A DNA stretch of 64,000 nt from Pseudonocardia sp. CNS-139 (GTDB taxonomy: Bacteria > Actinomycetota > Actinomycetes > Mycobacteriales > Pseudonocardiaceae), in NCBI GenBank assembly GCA_001942415.1, contig MKJX01000173.1, forward strand, positions 62,001 through 126,000, in the 5' to 3' direction. The first letter of the stretch is position 1, and every line of letters begins with the position of its first letter. The translations under genes and the position numbers were made by a program. Of the stretch, positions 35,569 to 43,525 are shown one piece after another. The notes below the pieces were generated by a model. The model was not told where the DNA came from and searched no databases. It saw only the letters and a program-made list of their open reading frames with translations.

Positions 35569-36318
35569 TCAGCTCGCCGCCAGCCGGTCGGGCCGTTCGG
35601 GAAACCCGCCGATGATCATGCCGGGCCGGGTGGCGTTGGCGGTGATCCGGTAGACCAGACGTGGGCCGGTGTAAGCACGGCGTCCGTGCAGCCACCGCCG
35701 GTTGTCCAGGACATAGCCGGTTGCGGCGCGAGCGGGAACCGTCCACGCGTGCCGCGCGATCGCAGCGCGCAGCGCCGGGACATACGGCTCGGCCCGTGGC
35801 CCGAACCGGGCCAGCGCGTCGAGCCGGAAGCGCACCGACACGACGCCGCCGGTGACCGTGAACACCGACGTCAGATGTCCGTCGGCGCCGCCGAACATCG
35901 CCGAGCGCGGCGCGGAGAGGGCGGCGAGTGCGGGTGGGTCGCTCTCGGCGAGATCCCGGTAGACCGCTTGGCTGTCGACCAGGACGGACTCACCGCCACT
36001 GGTCGGCTCCCGGCCGCAGACGGTGAACAGCAGGCCGGGCGGGTCGGGCGTGCCGGACCGGTCGGTGTGCGGAAACAGCGACGAGCGGGTGAAGCCGGCC
36101 AGAGCGGCCGCGCGGGCGCCTCGGTCTTCGATCACTGTCACGCCGTCCGGTCTGCTGTCACGGTGCGGGACGACGACCGCCCCGAGTCGGCGTGTCAGGG
36201 CGAGCATGCTCGCGGGATCGGGCACGGCCTCGACGAGTGCCAGGCCGGTGCACGCGAGATCGACGAGGACATCCTCCGGTGCCGTCGATCGGCGGATGGG
36301 CACATCCGGGAGCAACAC
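35569..36318 (-). CDS. TauD/TfdA-like Fe(II)/2-oxoglutarate dioxygenase
   Basis: 249 residues from GTG 36318. RSSLFPHTDRSGTPDPPGLL contains the HxD iron ligands of the clavaminate-synthase-like group. The distal segment ATGYVLDNRRWLHGRRAYTG holds the second His and GPRLVYRIT supplies the 2-oxoglutarate-binding Arg. GTG 36318 is chosen because AAGGAGG lies seven bases upstream; the frame remains open to an ATG at 36357 that has no SD. Same strand as and just before the tgmA/B/C genes, so probably in the operon, where it could hydroxylate the peptide (inference). It is also plausible as an unrelated neighbour. Confidence 0.78.
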   Translation of the reverse strand: MLLPDVPIRRSTAPEDVLVDLACTGLALVEAVPDPASMLALTRRLGAVVVPHRDSRPDGVTVIEDRGARAAALAGFTRSSLFPHTDRSGTPDPPGLLFTVCGREPTSGGESVLVDSQAVYRDLAESDPPALAALSAPRSAMFGGADGHLTSVFTVTGGVVSVRFRLDALARFGPRAEPYVPALRAAIARHAWTVPARAATGYVLDNRRWLHGRRAYTGPRLVYRITANATRPGMIIGGFPERPDRLAAS

Positions 36319-36374
36319 GGCCACCTCCTTCTGGGGATGCCAACAGTTGACCTGCACGTGCGGCGCGGGTCCAC

Positions 36375-36387
36375 TGACAGATTGTCA
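36375..36387. promoter_or_regulatory. Small inverted repeat in the RiPP/NUDIX divergent promoter
   Basis: TGACA-gat-TGTCA sits between the divergent starts at 36318 and 36454; read on the minus strand it contains TTGACA, a consensus -35 hexamer. Its position suggests control of the TauD-tgm operon, perhaps by the XRE protein encoded two genes away. Arms are short. Confidence 0.35.
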
Positions 36388-36453
36388 ATCACGTGGACTG
36401 GACAGCGGCTGCTATCTTCGCGGTGACCCGCACGCACCCTGAGAGGATGCCCA

Positions 36454-36857
36454 GTGCCACCCCCGTCGACCTTCTCCATTTCCGTCAAAGGCGTTGTTCT
36501 CGATTCACGCCAGCGAGTGCTCCTCCTGAAGAACGAGCGCGACGAGTGGGAGCTTCCCGGTGGACGTATCGAGGTCGGCGAGTCCCCGGAGGACTGCGTT
36601 GCCCGGGAGATCACCGAAGAGACGCAGTGGAAGGTGACGACGGGTCCCATTCTGGACGCGTGGATGTACTACACGATGTGGTCGAGCGGCACGTGTTCAT
36701 CGTGACCTACGGCTGCCACCTTGTTTCGGACATCGATCCGGTGCTGTCGCACGAGCACAAGGAGATCGGCCTCTTCGCGCGATCCGAGGTGGCGGGCCTG
36801 CACATGCCGGACGGGTACAAGCGTTCGATCAGCGCGTGGTATGAGCGGGCGGGCTGA
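36454..36857 (+). CDS. NUDIX hydrolase beside the RiPP cluster (one frame break)
   Basis: About 135 residues. The Nudix box is WELPGGRIEVGESPEDCVAR then EITEETQ, matching the GX5EX7REUXEE pattern with one conservative change (Thr for the last Gly region). The N-terminus ISVKGVVLDSRQRVLLLKNE is typical. A missing base near 36680 leads into VERHVFIVTYGCHLVSDIDP, HEHKEIGLFARSEVAG and YKRSISAWYERAG. The GTG start at 36454 follows GAGAGGATG. Three bases separate its stop from the XRE regulator start, so they are co-transcribed; such NUDIX-HTH pairs often accompany actinobacterial biosynthetic loci. Confidence 0.8.
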
Positions 36858-36860
36858 CGG

Positions 36861-38003
36861 GTGGCGGGGTCGGCTCTGTGGCTCTGGTCGAGCCCGGACG
36901 CTTCGCGTGCGCTGCGCACGCGCGAGCTGAGCCAGATCCTGCGCACCTACCGGCGACTCAACGGCATCAGCCAGGAACGGTTGGCCGCGCTGCTCGGCTA
37001 CGACAAGACCTACATCTCCATGATCGAGACACGGCGGCGGGTGATCAACGACGTGGGAACCCTCCGCCAGATCGCGCACACGCTCGGTATACCGGTCCAT
37101 GCGTTGGGTGTCACCGAGGCCGACGACGCCACATTCGCAGCGATGATGCAGTTCGCCGGATCGGTACTTTCGCTCGCCGAGATCGCACGGAAGTCCGGGC
37201 ACGCTTCTGATGCCGTAAACGAATTATGGCCGCTGGTCGCACGGCTTGAATCGCGAGCGGCGGAAGGTCTGATCGAGCGGGAGTCGTTGGCGGTTCTCGG
37301 CCGGGCTCGGCTCAGCCTCGGAGTTGCGTTGGGCACTCTCCTGCCAGAGGAGAAGCTGACGAGCGCGGCGAAATGGACCGGGCGAGCGCTGCTCATCGCG
37401 ACGCATCTCGACGAGCCCGCGTTCATGACCGAGGCACTCACGATGCACGGCAACGAGCTGCGCAAAGCAGGACGAATCCCCGCGGCGATCATCCGCCTCC
37501 GGCACGCCATCGCCCGGTCAGCCGATGCGAGCACCGGAGCGGCTGCATGCGCCATGCTCGCCCGCGCCGCCGGTGAAGCCGGGCATGCGGAACTGTTCGA
37601 CGACACGATGAACAACTACCGGCGACAACTCGACCGTGCACCCGACTCCGGGATGCTGGCAAACGAGTTCACCTTCCGCGAGGTGCACCTGCGCGGTCTC
37701 GCGGGCACCCGACGTGCCGCACGGGCGATCGAGATCCTCCGGCGTCCCGGCACGGCCGTGCCCGCAGCGCCGCAGTGGACAGCCATCGAAAGGATCACCG
37801 CCGGAGCCGTTCTCCTCGCGGCGGACGAGCGCGAGGAAGCGGAGGCGGCGTTGGCCACGGGTCTGCGTCACGCGGAGTCGGCTCGCCTCCCGCACCAGGT
37901 CCAGCGCGCCGTACGCGTCGCGACCGCGGGCAACCTCGACGCCGTGGCCGACGCGGGACGGACGCTCTTGACACGGCTGGCCGACCTCGTGACGGGCCGC
38001 TGA
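36861..38003 (+). CDS. XRE-family helix-turn-helix regulator with TPR-like C-terminus
   Basis: 380 residues, intact. HTH at about 22-75: LSQILRTYRRLNGISQERLA then ALLGYDKTYISMIETRRR, the Cro/C1-type helices. The remaining 300 residues are helical repeats (ARLESRAAEGLIERESLAVL, AKWTGRALLIATHLDEPAFM, AACAMLARAAGEAGHAELFD), like the TPR-like sensor domains of actinomycete regulators that respond to small peptides or hormones. Codons are visibly less GC-rich: 35 of 60 bases at 37201-37260 are G or C, against 46 of 60 at 46981-47040. Likely regulator of the adjoining RiPP operon. Confidence 0.83.
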   Translation: MAGSALWLWSSPDASRALRTRELSQILRTYRRLNGISQERLAALLGYDKTYISMIETRRRVINDVGTLRQIAHTLGIPVHALGVTEADDATFAAMMQFAGSVLSLAEIARKSGHASDAVNELWPLVARLESRAAEGLIERESLAVLGRARLSLGVALGTLLPEEKLTSAAKWTGRALLIATHLDEPAFMTEALTMHGNELRKAGRIPAAIIRLRHAIARSADASTGAAACAMLARAAGEAGHAELFDDTMNNYRRQLDRAPDSGMLANEFTFREVHLRGLAGTRRAARAIEILRRPGTAVPAAPQWTAIERITAGAVLLAADEREEAEAALATGLRHAESARLPHQVQRAVRVATAGNLDAVADAGRTLLTRLADLVTGR

Positions 38004-38032
38004 CTCGCAGGCCCCGTACGGGCTGCGGCGCG

Positions 38033-38545
38033 TCAGGGGCCGAGGAGGTCGGCCATCAGGTCCTCGTGGGTGATCGTCCACGCGGCCGCGCCGAGCGGGA
38101 CGGTCAGCTGCACGACCTCGCCGTCGAACCGGGCGCGGGCCCACGGGGCCACGCGGCGGGCGAGCGCCTGCATCCCGGTGTTCTCCGGGAGGACGGCGCC
38201 GCGCAGCTCGCGGTGGCCGTGGCGCTCGGCGAGCGCGCCGAGGGCGGTGAGCAGGCGGGTGCCGACGCCGCAGCGCTGCCAGGCGTCCACCACCGCGACG
38301 GCGAGCTCGGCCGACCCGCCGTCGCCCCCGATCGCCCGCGCGATGCCGACCGGCCTCCCGCGCACCCGGGCGACCACGGCGACGTGGCGGCGGCCGTCGA
38401 CGTCGACCAGGCGGGCCCGGACGCTCGGCGGCAGGCGCGGGACGGGGGCGTGGAACCGCAGGTAGCGGCTCTGCTGCGAGAGCCCGGCGAAGACGGCGTC
38501 GACCGCCTCGGCGGCCTCCGCACGGTCGAGGGACTCGACCGTCAC
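38033..38545 (-). CDS. GNAT-family N-acetyltransferase
   Basis: About 170 residues. Acetyl-CoA binding motif A is AVVDAWQRCGVGTRLLTALG (QxxGxG/A type), followed by RHGHRELRGAVLPENTGMQA. LSQQSRYLRFHAPVPRLPPS resembles the GNATs found with acyl-CoA synthetases or stress operons. Start: the frame is open to ATG 38590, but the stretch between holds an inverted repeat shared with the upstream TetR promoter; GTG 38545 begins just after it, with TACTAT as a possible -10, suggesting a leaderless transcript. Regulated by the neighbouring TetR. Confidence 0.75.
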   Translation of the reverse strand: MTVESLDRAEAAEAVDAVFAGLSQQSRYLRFHAPVPRLPPSVRARLVDVDGRRHVAVVARVRGRPVGIARAIGGDGGSAELAVAVVDAWQRCGVGTRLLTALGALAERHGHRELRGAVLPENTGMQALARRVAPWARARFDGEVVQLTVPLGAAAWTITHEDLMADLLGP

Positions 38546-38550
38546 CTCGA

Positions 38551-38570
38551 TAGTACGAACGATCGTGCTA
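38551..38570. promoter_or_regulatory. TetR operator copy 1 (before the GNAT gene)
   Basis: TAGTACGAACGATCGTGCTA, an imperfect 20-base palindrome. The same core occurs in opposite orientation before the TetR gene at 39202-39219. Two copies in front of two neighbouring genes strongly suggest a shared repressor. Confidence 0.75.
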
Positions 38571-38611
38571 TTTTCGGCCGACGAGAGCATCGGGATCTCC
38601 TCGTGGAGTGG

Positions 38612-39191
38612 TCAGGCGGTGGCGGCGGCCAGCAGGGCGTCGAGCGCCCGGCGGGCCCGCGTGGCGGCGTGCGCGTCGGAGAGCAGCCGGCTCGCGAGGT
38701 GGTAGGCCAGCATCACACCGACGATGTCCTGTGCGAACTGGCGTGGGTCGGCGTCGGACCGGAACCGGCCCTCGGTGACGCCGCTGGCGAAGACGGTGGC
38801 GAGCGTGTCGACCCAGTCGCGCTGGTTGGCCACCAGCCGGTCGCGCAGCGTCCCGGCTGGTCGTCCAGCTCGAACGCGGCGGCGACGAGCGGGCAGCCGC
38901 CCTCCTCGTCGTCCCAGTCGAGCCAGCCGTCGAAGAGCGCGCGGACCCGCGGCTCGCCGCGCGGCGCCTTGAGGGCGGCCGGATGACCTCCTGCGTGAAG
39001 CGCTCGGTGTTGTGCTCCACGACCTGCAGCTGCAGCGACTCCTTCGAGCCGAAGTGGGCGAACAGGCCGCTCTTGGACATGCCGGTCTGGGTGGCGAGCG
39101 TGCCGATCGTCAGCCCGCCGAGGCCGATGCGGCGCGCGAGCCGCCCGGCCTCGTCGACGATGGCCTCCCGGGTCGCCTCGCCCTTTCCCAT
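38612..39191 (-). CDS. TetR-family repressor (two frame breaks)
   Basis: N-terminus MGKGEATREAIVDEAGRLAR and recognition helix LATQTGMSKSGLFAHFGSKE are typical. After breaks near 38980 and 38855 it continues EPRVRALFDGWLDWDDEEGG, CPLVAAAFELDDQPG and VANQRDWVDTLATVFASGVT, ending RALDALLAAATA. The region GGCPLVAAAFELDD resembles the AcrR/FabR-type TetR_C domain with a conserved GCP motif. About 193 residues. ATG at 39191 lies 11 bases downstream of its operator copy. Probably represses itself and the GNAT gene 67 bases beyond its stop. Confidence 0.82.
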
Positions 39192-39201
39192 GGGGCAGTT
39201 T

Positions 39202-39219
39202 TAGCACGACCGTTCGTAC
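39202..39219. promoter_or_regulatory. TetR operator copy 2 (before the TetR gene)
   Basis: TAGCACGACCGTTCGTAC differs at one position from the reverse complement of the GNAT-side copy (38551-38570). It ends 11 bases from the TetR ATG. Autoregulatory site inferred. Confidence 0.75.
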
Positions 39220-39231
39220 GGCCACAACGGG

Positions 39232-40765
39232 TCACAGCGAACGCAGCGCGAGGAACACGTCCACCCGGTCGGCGAGCTTGCCGAGGTCGCGGCCGGTCAG
39301 CTCCTCCACCCGCCCGACTCCGGTACCGCCACGGTGTTGACGTGCAGGTGCAGGCGGTCGGCCGCGCGGCTCCACGAGCCCGAGCAGTCGAGGAACGCCT
39401 CCAGCGTCTCGCGCAGCCCGGCGCCCGTGCGGGCGTCGTAGTCGAGCACCGGGTCGAGCACGCGGGCGGCGAACGCGCGGCGCACGTCGTCGGGCACGGT
39501 CGCGAGCAGCGCGACGTGCGAGACCACGTCGGCGCCGGTCAGCACGTGCAGCGGGCCCGGGCGCAGCGCCGCGACGTCGTGCGCGTGCCGGGCCTCGCGC
39601 AGCGCCCCGGCCAGCGCGTCGGGCCCGGACGGGCGGCTGATGCCGGCGGCGAGCCGGTCGGTGCCCAGCCCGGGGGCGAGCCGCCCGAGCGCCCGCCGCA
39701 GCACCGCGTCCGCGGGCTCGCCGTCGGGGCCGGTCGCGGGCAGCAGCGCCACGGCCGTGCCGTCGTGCACGCCGACGGCGGGCGGGCCCAGGTGCGCGGC
39801 GGCGTCGGCCAGCACGGCCCGCGCGGTCTCGGCCTTCCCGCCCAGCCCGGCGACGGCGACGGCGAACGGCCCGGCCGGGTCGAGCCCCGCCTGCTTGAGC
39901 CGCACGGCCGTCTCCGGACGGTCCCCGTCGCCGCCGGCGACGAGCGCGATGGCGTCGTCGGCGATGTCGCGGGCCACCCGCAGGCCCTCCTCGCGGCGGG
40001 CGCGGTCCAGCGCGGCGATCGCGACCAGCTCGCCGATCGTGTCGACGGTCTCGGCGTCCAGGTCGGCCAGGTCACCCTCGACGGCGACGAACCACGAGGT
40101 CAGTCGCTGCTCGGCGGCCGGCCCGACCGGGAACGCCGAGTGCCCGGCGCGGGCCACGGGCAGCCGGCTCGCCGTGAGGAACGCGGTGACGACGCGTCCA
40201 GCTCGTCCGGGGTCAGGTCGCGGGGCCCGGGGACGACGGCCCGGCCGGTCGCGCTGAGCACCCGGCAGACGGTGCCGGTGGCCGCCGAGACCTCCGCGGC
40301 CAGCTCGTCGAGGCCGAGCCCGCCGGCCACCGCCGAGAGGAGCCGGCGCTGCCGGCCGAGGGTGTGCGCGAGCCGGTCGCCGCGGGCGGCCGTGATCGAG
40401 CCGATGACCACCTCGGTGACGGCCGAGAACGACACCTCCTCCGGCACCACGAGCAGCGGCAGGTCGTGGCGGCGGCAGGCGTCGACGACGTCGCCCGGCA
40501 CCCCGTGGAAGACGGCGGCGCCGGCCGCGAGCGCGGCGGCCCCGGCCCGGGCGACCGCCGCGACGAACCGCTCGCTCGCCTCCGGGCCGTCCCGCCAGAC
40601 CAGCCCGCTGATCACCAGCTCGCCGCCGGTGAGGTAGCGGGCGGGGTCGGGGAGGTCGGTGGTGTAGACCCAGCGCAGCGGCCGGTCGAGCGTGGCCGGG
40701 TCGCCCCCGTCGTGCAGCAGCTCCAGCCGGAGCCCGGGGTGGGCGACCAGGTCACGCAACAGCAT
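39232..40765 (-). CDS. pucR: PucR-family regulator of purine catabolism (two or three frame breaks)
   Basis: N-terminal PucR domain: MLLRDLVAHPGLRLELLHDG, VYTTDLPDPARYLTGGELVI and AAVFHGVPGDVVDACRRHDL, then LPLLVVPEEVSFSAVTE. A middle GGDEF-like segment follows, and then the C-terminal HTH_30: LRETLEAFLDCSGSWSRAAD then RLHLHVNTV, with YRIGRVEELTGRDLGKLADR after correction. Breaks are near 40195 and 39310-39325. About 512 residues. Divergent from the xanthine dehydrogenase operon across a 94-base gap. It should sense purine supply and control these genes (established for PucR in Bacillus; inferred here). Confidence 0.87.
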
Positions 40766-40859
40766 TGGAGGAACGTACAACCGGTTTGCTTCACCGTTGC
40801 TACCGTTTCGTCACGGCGGCGACTTCAACCCCGCCGCGTGCCGCGCTCTACTGCTGGCA

Positions 40860-41726
40860 TGGACTTCCTCGCGCCGTCGACGTGGGCCGACGCCCTCGCG
40901 GCCAAGGCCGAGCACCCGGACGCCGTGCCGGTCGCGGGCGGCACCGACGTGATGGTCGAGATCAACTTCGACCAGCGCAGGCCGGCCGCGCTGCTGGACC
41001 TCACCCGCGTCCCCGACCTGCGGGAATGGAGCACGGAGGACGGCGTCATCCGGCTCGGGGCGGGCGTCACGTACGCCCGGGTCATCGACGAGCTCGGCGC
41101 GGCGCTGCCCGGTCTCGCGATGGCCGCGCGGACGGTCGGCTCCCCGCAGATCCGCAACCGGGGCACGGTCGGGGGCAACCTCGGCGCGGCGTCCCCGGCG
41201 GGCGACAGCCACCCGCCGCTGCTGGCCGCCGACGCGGTGGTGGAGGTGGCGTCCGTGCGCGGGACCCGCCGGGTGCGGTCGCGAGTTCTACACGGGCGTG
41301 AAGCGCAACGCGCTGGCGCCGGACGAGCTGGTCGCGGCCGTGCTCGTCGTACCGCCGGCCGGGCCGCAGCAGTTCTGCAAGATCGGCACGCGCAACGCGA
41401 TGGTGATCGCGGTCGCGGCGTTCGGGCTGGCCCTGCACCCGGACCGGCGCGCCGTCGGCACCGGGATCGGCTCGGCCGCGCCCACCCCGCGCCGGGCCGG
41501 TGCCGCCGCGGACTTCCTGGCCGGCGAGCTGGACGCGGGCGGGCTGTGGGAGTCGCGCGCCGCGCTGCCCGAGGGCCTGGCCCGCGAGTTCGGGCACCGG
41601 GTGCGGGACGCCGCCGCCCCGATCGACGACGTGCGCGGCAGCGCCGCGTACCGGCTGCACTCGCTCTCGGTGATGGCGCGCCGCGCCGTCACGTGGGCCT
41701 GGGACGACTACCGGAGGGCCGCCTGA
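40860..41726 (+). CDS. Xanthine dehydrogenase, FAD-binding subunit (one frame break)
   Basis: Medium subunit of the molybdenum hydroxylase that makes urate from xanthine. MDFLAPSTWADALAAKAEHP, the FAD loop VPVAGGTDVMVEINF and the second flavin motif TVGSPQIRNRGTVGGNLGAA are clear. A lost base near 41280 precedes EFYTGVKRNALAPDELVAAV. The C-terminal CO-dehydrogenase flavoprotein domain ends RRAVTWAWDDYRRAA. About 289 residues. Its TGA overlaps the next ATG (TGATG). First gene of the PucR-divergent operon. Confidence 0.9.
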
Positions 41727-42190
41727 TGCGGATCGAGCTGACCGTGAACGGGACCCATCGCGAGGTGGACGACGTCTGGGAGGGCGAGAGCCTGCTCTAC
41801 GCGCTGCGCGAGCGGATGGGCCTGCCCGGCTCGAAGAACGCCTGTGAGCAGGGCGAATGCGGCTCCTGCACGGTGTACCTCGACGGCCTGCCGGTCTGCT
41901 CGTGCCTCGTGGCGGCGGGCCAGGCGCACGGGCGTGAGGTGACCACCGTGGAGGGGCTCGCCGACGGCGGTGAGCTGCACCCGGTGCAGCAGGCGTTCGT
42001 CGAGCGCGGCGCCGTGCAGTGCGGGTTCTGCACCCCCGGGCTCGTCGTGACGACGCACGACCTGCTGGAACGCAACCCGAGCCCGTCCGACCCGGAGATC
42101 CGGGAGGCGCTGGCCGGCAACCTCTGCCGGTGCACCGGCTACGAGAAGATCCTGGACGCGGTGCGCACCGCTGCGGGGGTCCGGCGATGA
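41726..42190 (+). CDS. Xanthine dehydrogenase, [2Fe-2S] subunit
   Basis: Small subunit carrying two iron-sulfur clusters that pass electrons from the molybdenum site to FAD. 154 residues, intact. Plant-type cluster: CEQGECGSCTVYLDGLPVCS. Second cluster: QCGFCTPGLVVT and NLCRCTGYEKI. ATG overlaps the FAD-subunit stop, and its TGA overlaps the following deaminase ATG. Confidence 0.94.
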   Translation: MRIELTVNGTHREVDDVWEGESLLYALRERMGLPGSKNACEQGECGSCTVYLDGLPVCSCLVAAGQAHGREVTTVEGLADGGELHPVQQAFVERGAVQCGFCTPGLVVTTHDLLERNPSPSDPEIREALAGNLCRCTGYEKILDAVRTAAGVRR

Positions 42191-43524
42191 TCATCGAGGG
42201 GCGCACGTCGTGACCGTCACCGGCGAGGAGCACCCCGGCGGCCACGCGTCGTGGACGACAACCGGATCGCACCGCCGTCGCCCCGGGCCCGGCCGCCGAC
42301 CGGGTGGGCGCGCGGTCGTCGACGGCCGGGGCTGCCTGCTCACGCCCGGTCTCGTCAACACGCACAACCACCTCTACCAGTGGGTCACCCGCGGCCTGGC
42401 CGTGGACGCGACGCTCTTCCAGTGGCTCACCACGCTCTACCCGGTGTGGGCCGGCATCGACGAGCACGCCGTGCACGTCGGCGCGAGCGGCGCGCTGGCC
42501 CAGCTCGCCCGCACCGGCTGCACCACCAGCACCGACCACCACTACGTCTTCCCGCGCGAGGGCGGCGACGTGCTCGCCGCGGAGATCCGCGCGGCGCAGG
42601 AGGTGGGCCTGCGGTTCCACCCCACGCGCGGCTCGATGGACCTCGGGCAGCGCGACGGCGGGCTCCCGCCCGACCACGTCGTCGAGGACCGGGACGCGAT
42701 CCTCGCCGCGTCCGAGGCCGCGATCGACCGCTGGCACGACCCGTCGCCGGGCTCGATGCTGCAGGTCGCGCTCGCGCCGTGCTCACCGTTCTCCGTGACG
42801 GGCGCGCTGATGCGCGAGTCGGCGGAGCTGGCGCGCCGCCGCGGCGTGCGGCTGCACACCCACCTCGCCGAGACCCTCGACGAGGAGGAGTTCTGCCGGG
42901 AGCGGTTCGGCTGCTCCCCGCTGGAGTACGTCGAGTCGCTGGGCTGGACCGGCGAGGACGTGTGGTTCGCGCACGCCGTCCACCTCGACGACGACGCCGT
43001 CAAGAGGATCGGCGCCACCCGCACCGGGGTGGCGCACTGCCCGTCGTCCAACGGGCGGCTCGGGGCCGGCATCGCACGCACCCGCGACCTGCGCGATGCG
43101 CGCGCGCGTCGGGCTCGGCGTGGACGGCGCGGCCAGCAACGAGGCCGGGAGCCTGCTGGAGGAGGTGCGGCACGCGCTGCTCTTCGCACGGGCCGTCGGC
43201 GGCCCGACCGCGCTCGGCGTCCGGGACGCGCTGGAGCTGGCCACGATGGGCGGCGCCGCGGTGCTCGGGCGCGCCGACGAGATCGGCTCGGTCGAGCCGG
43301 GCAAGCTCGCCGACCTGGCCCTGTGGCGGATCGACGGGCTCGCGCACGCCGACGTCGCCGACCCGGTGGCCGCGCTCGTCCTGGGCGCGCCGCCGCCGCT
43401 GGAACTGCTGCTCGTGAACGGGCGCCCGGTCGTCGAGCACGACCGCGTGCGCACCGTCGACGAGGACGCGCTGGCCCGCGAGGCCGCCGCCGTCCACCGC
43501 GCCCTGCTCGCGAAGGCGGGATGA
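42187..43524 (+). CDS. 8-oxoguanine/guanine deaminase-type amidohydrolase (about five frame breaks)
   Basis: Metal-dependent hydrolase of the TrzN/AtzA-like group, placed between xanthine dehydrogenase subunits. The metal ligands are TPGLVNTHNHLYQWVTRGLA (HxH), RLHTHLAETLDEEEF and WFAHAVHLDDDAV (His), with LGVDGAASNEAGSLLEEVRH (Asp). The frame near the start is disturbed (about 42203, 42247, 42270 and 42308), with one more break near 43095; correction gives MIIEGAHVVTVTGEEHPGGH. About 447 residues. It should feed xanthine or urate into the pathway by deaminating guanine or 8-oxoguanine; the 8-oxoguanine assignment is by resemblance and context. Confidence 0.8.
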
Positions 43525-43525
43525 C

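Noticed and set aside
38033..38590. GNAT start at ATG 38590
   Set aside because: The first 15 codons coincide with an operator also found before the TetR gene, and a -10-like TACTAT precedes GTG 38545.
32332..39231. Integrative element with attachment sites
   Set aside because: No integrase, transposase, tRNA gene or matched direct repeats were found at the edges; only the uricase scrap suggests recombination.
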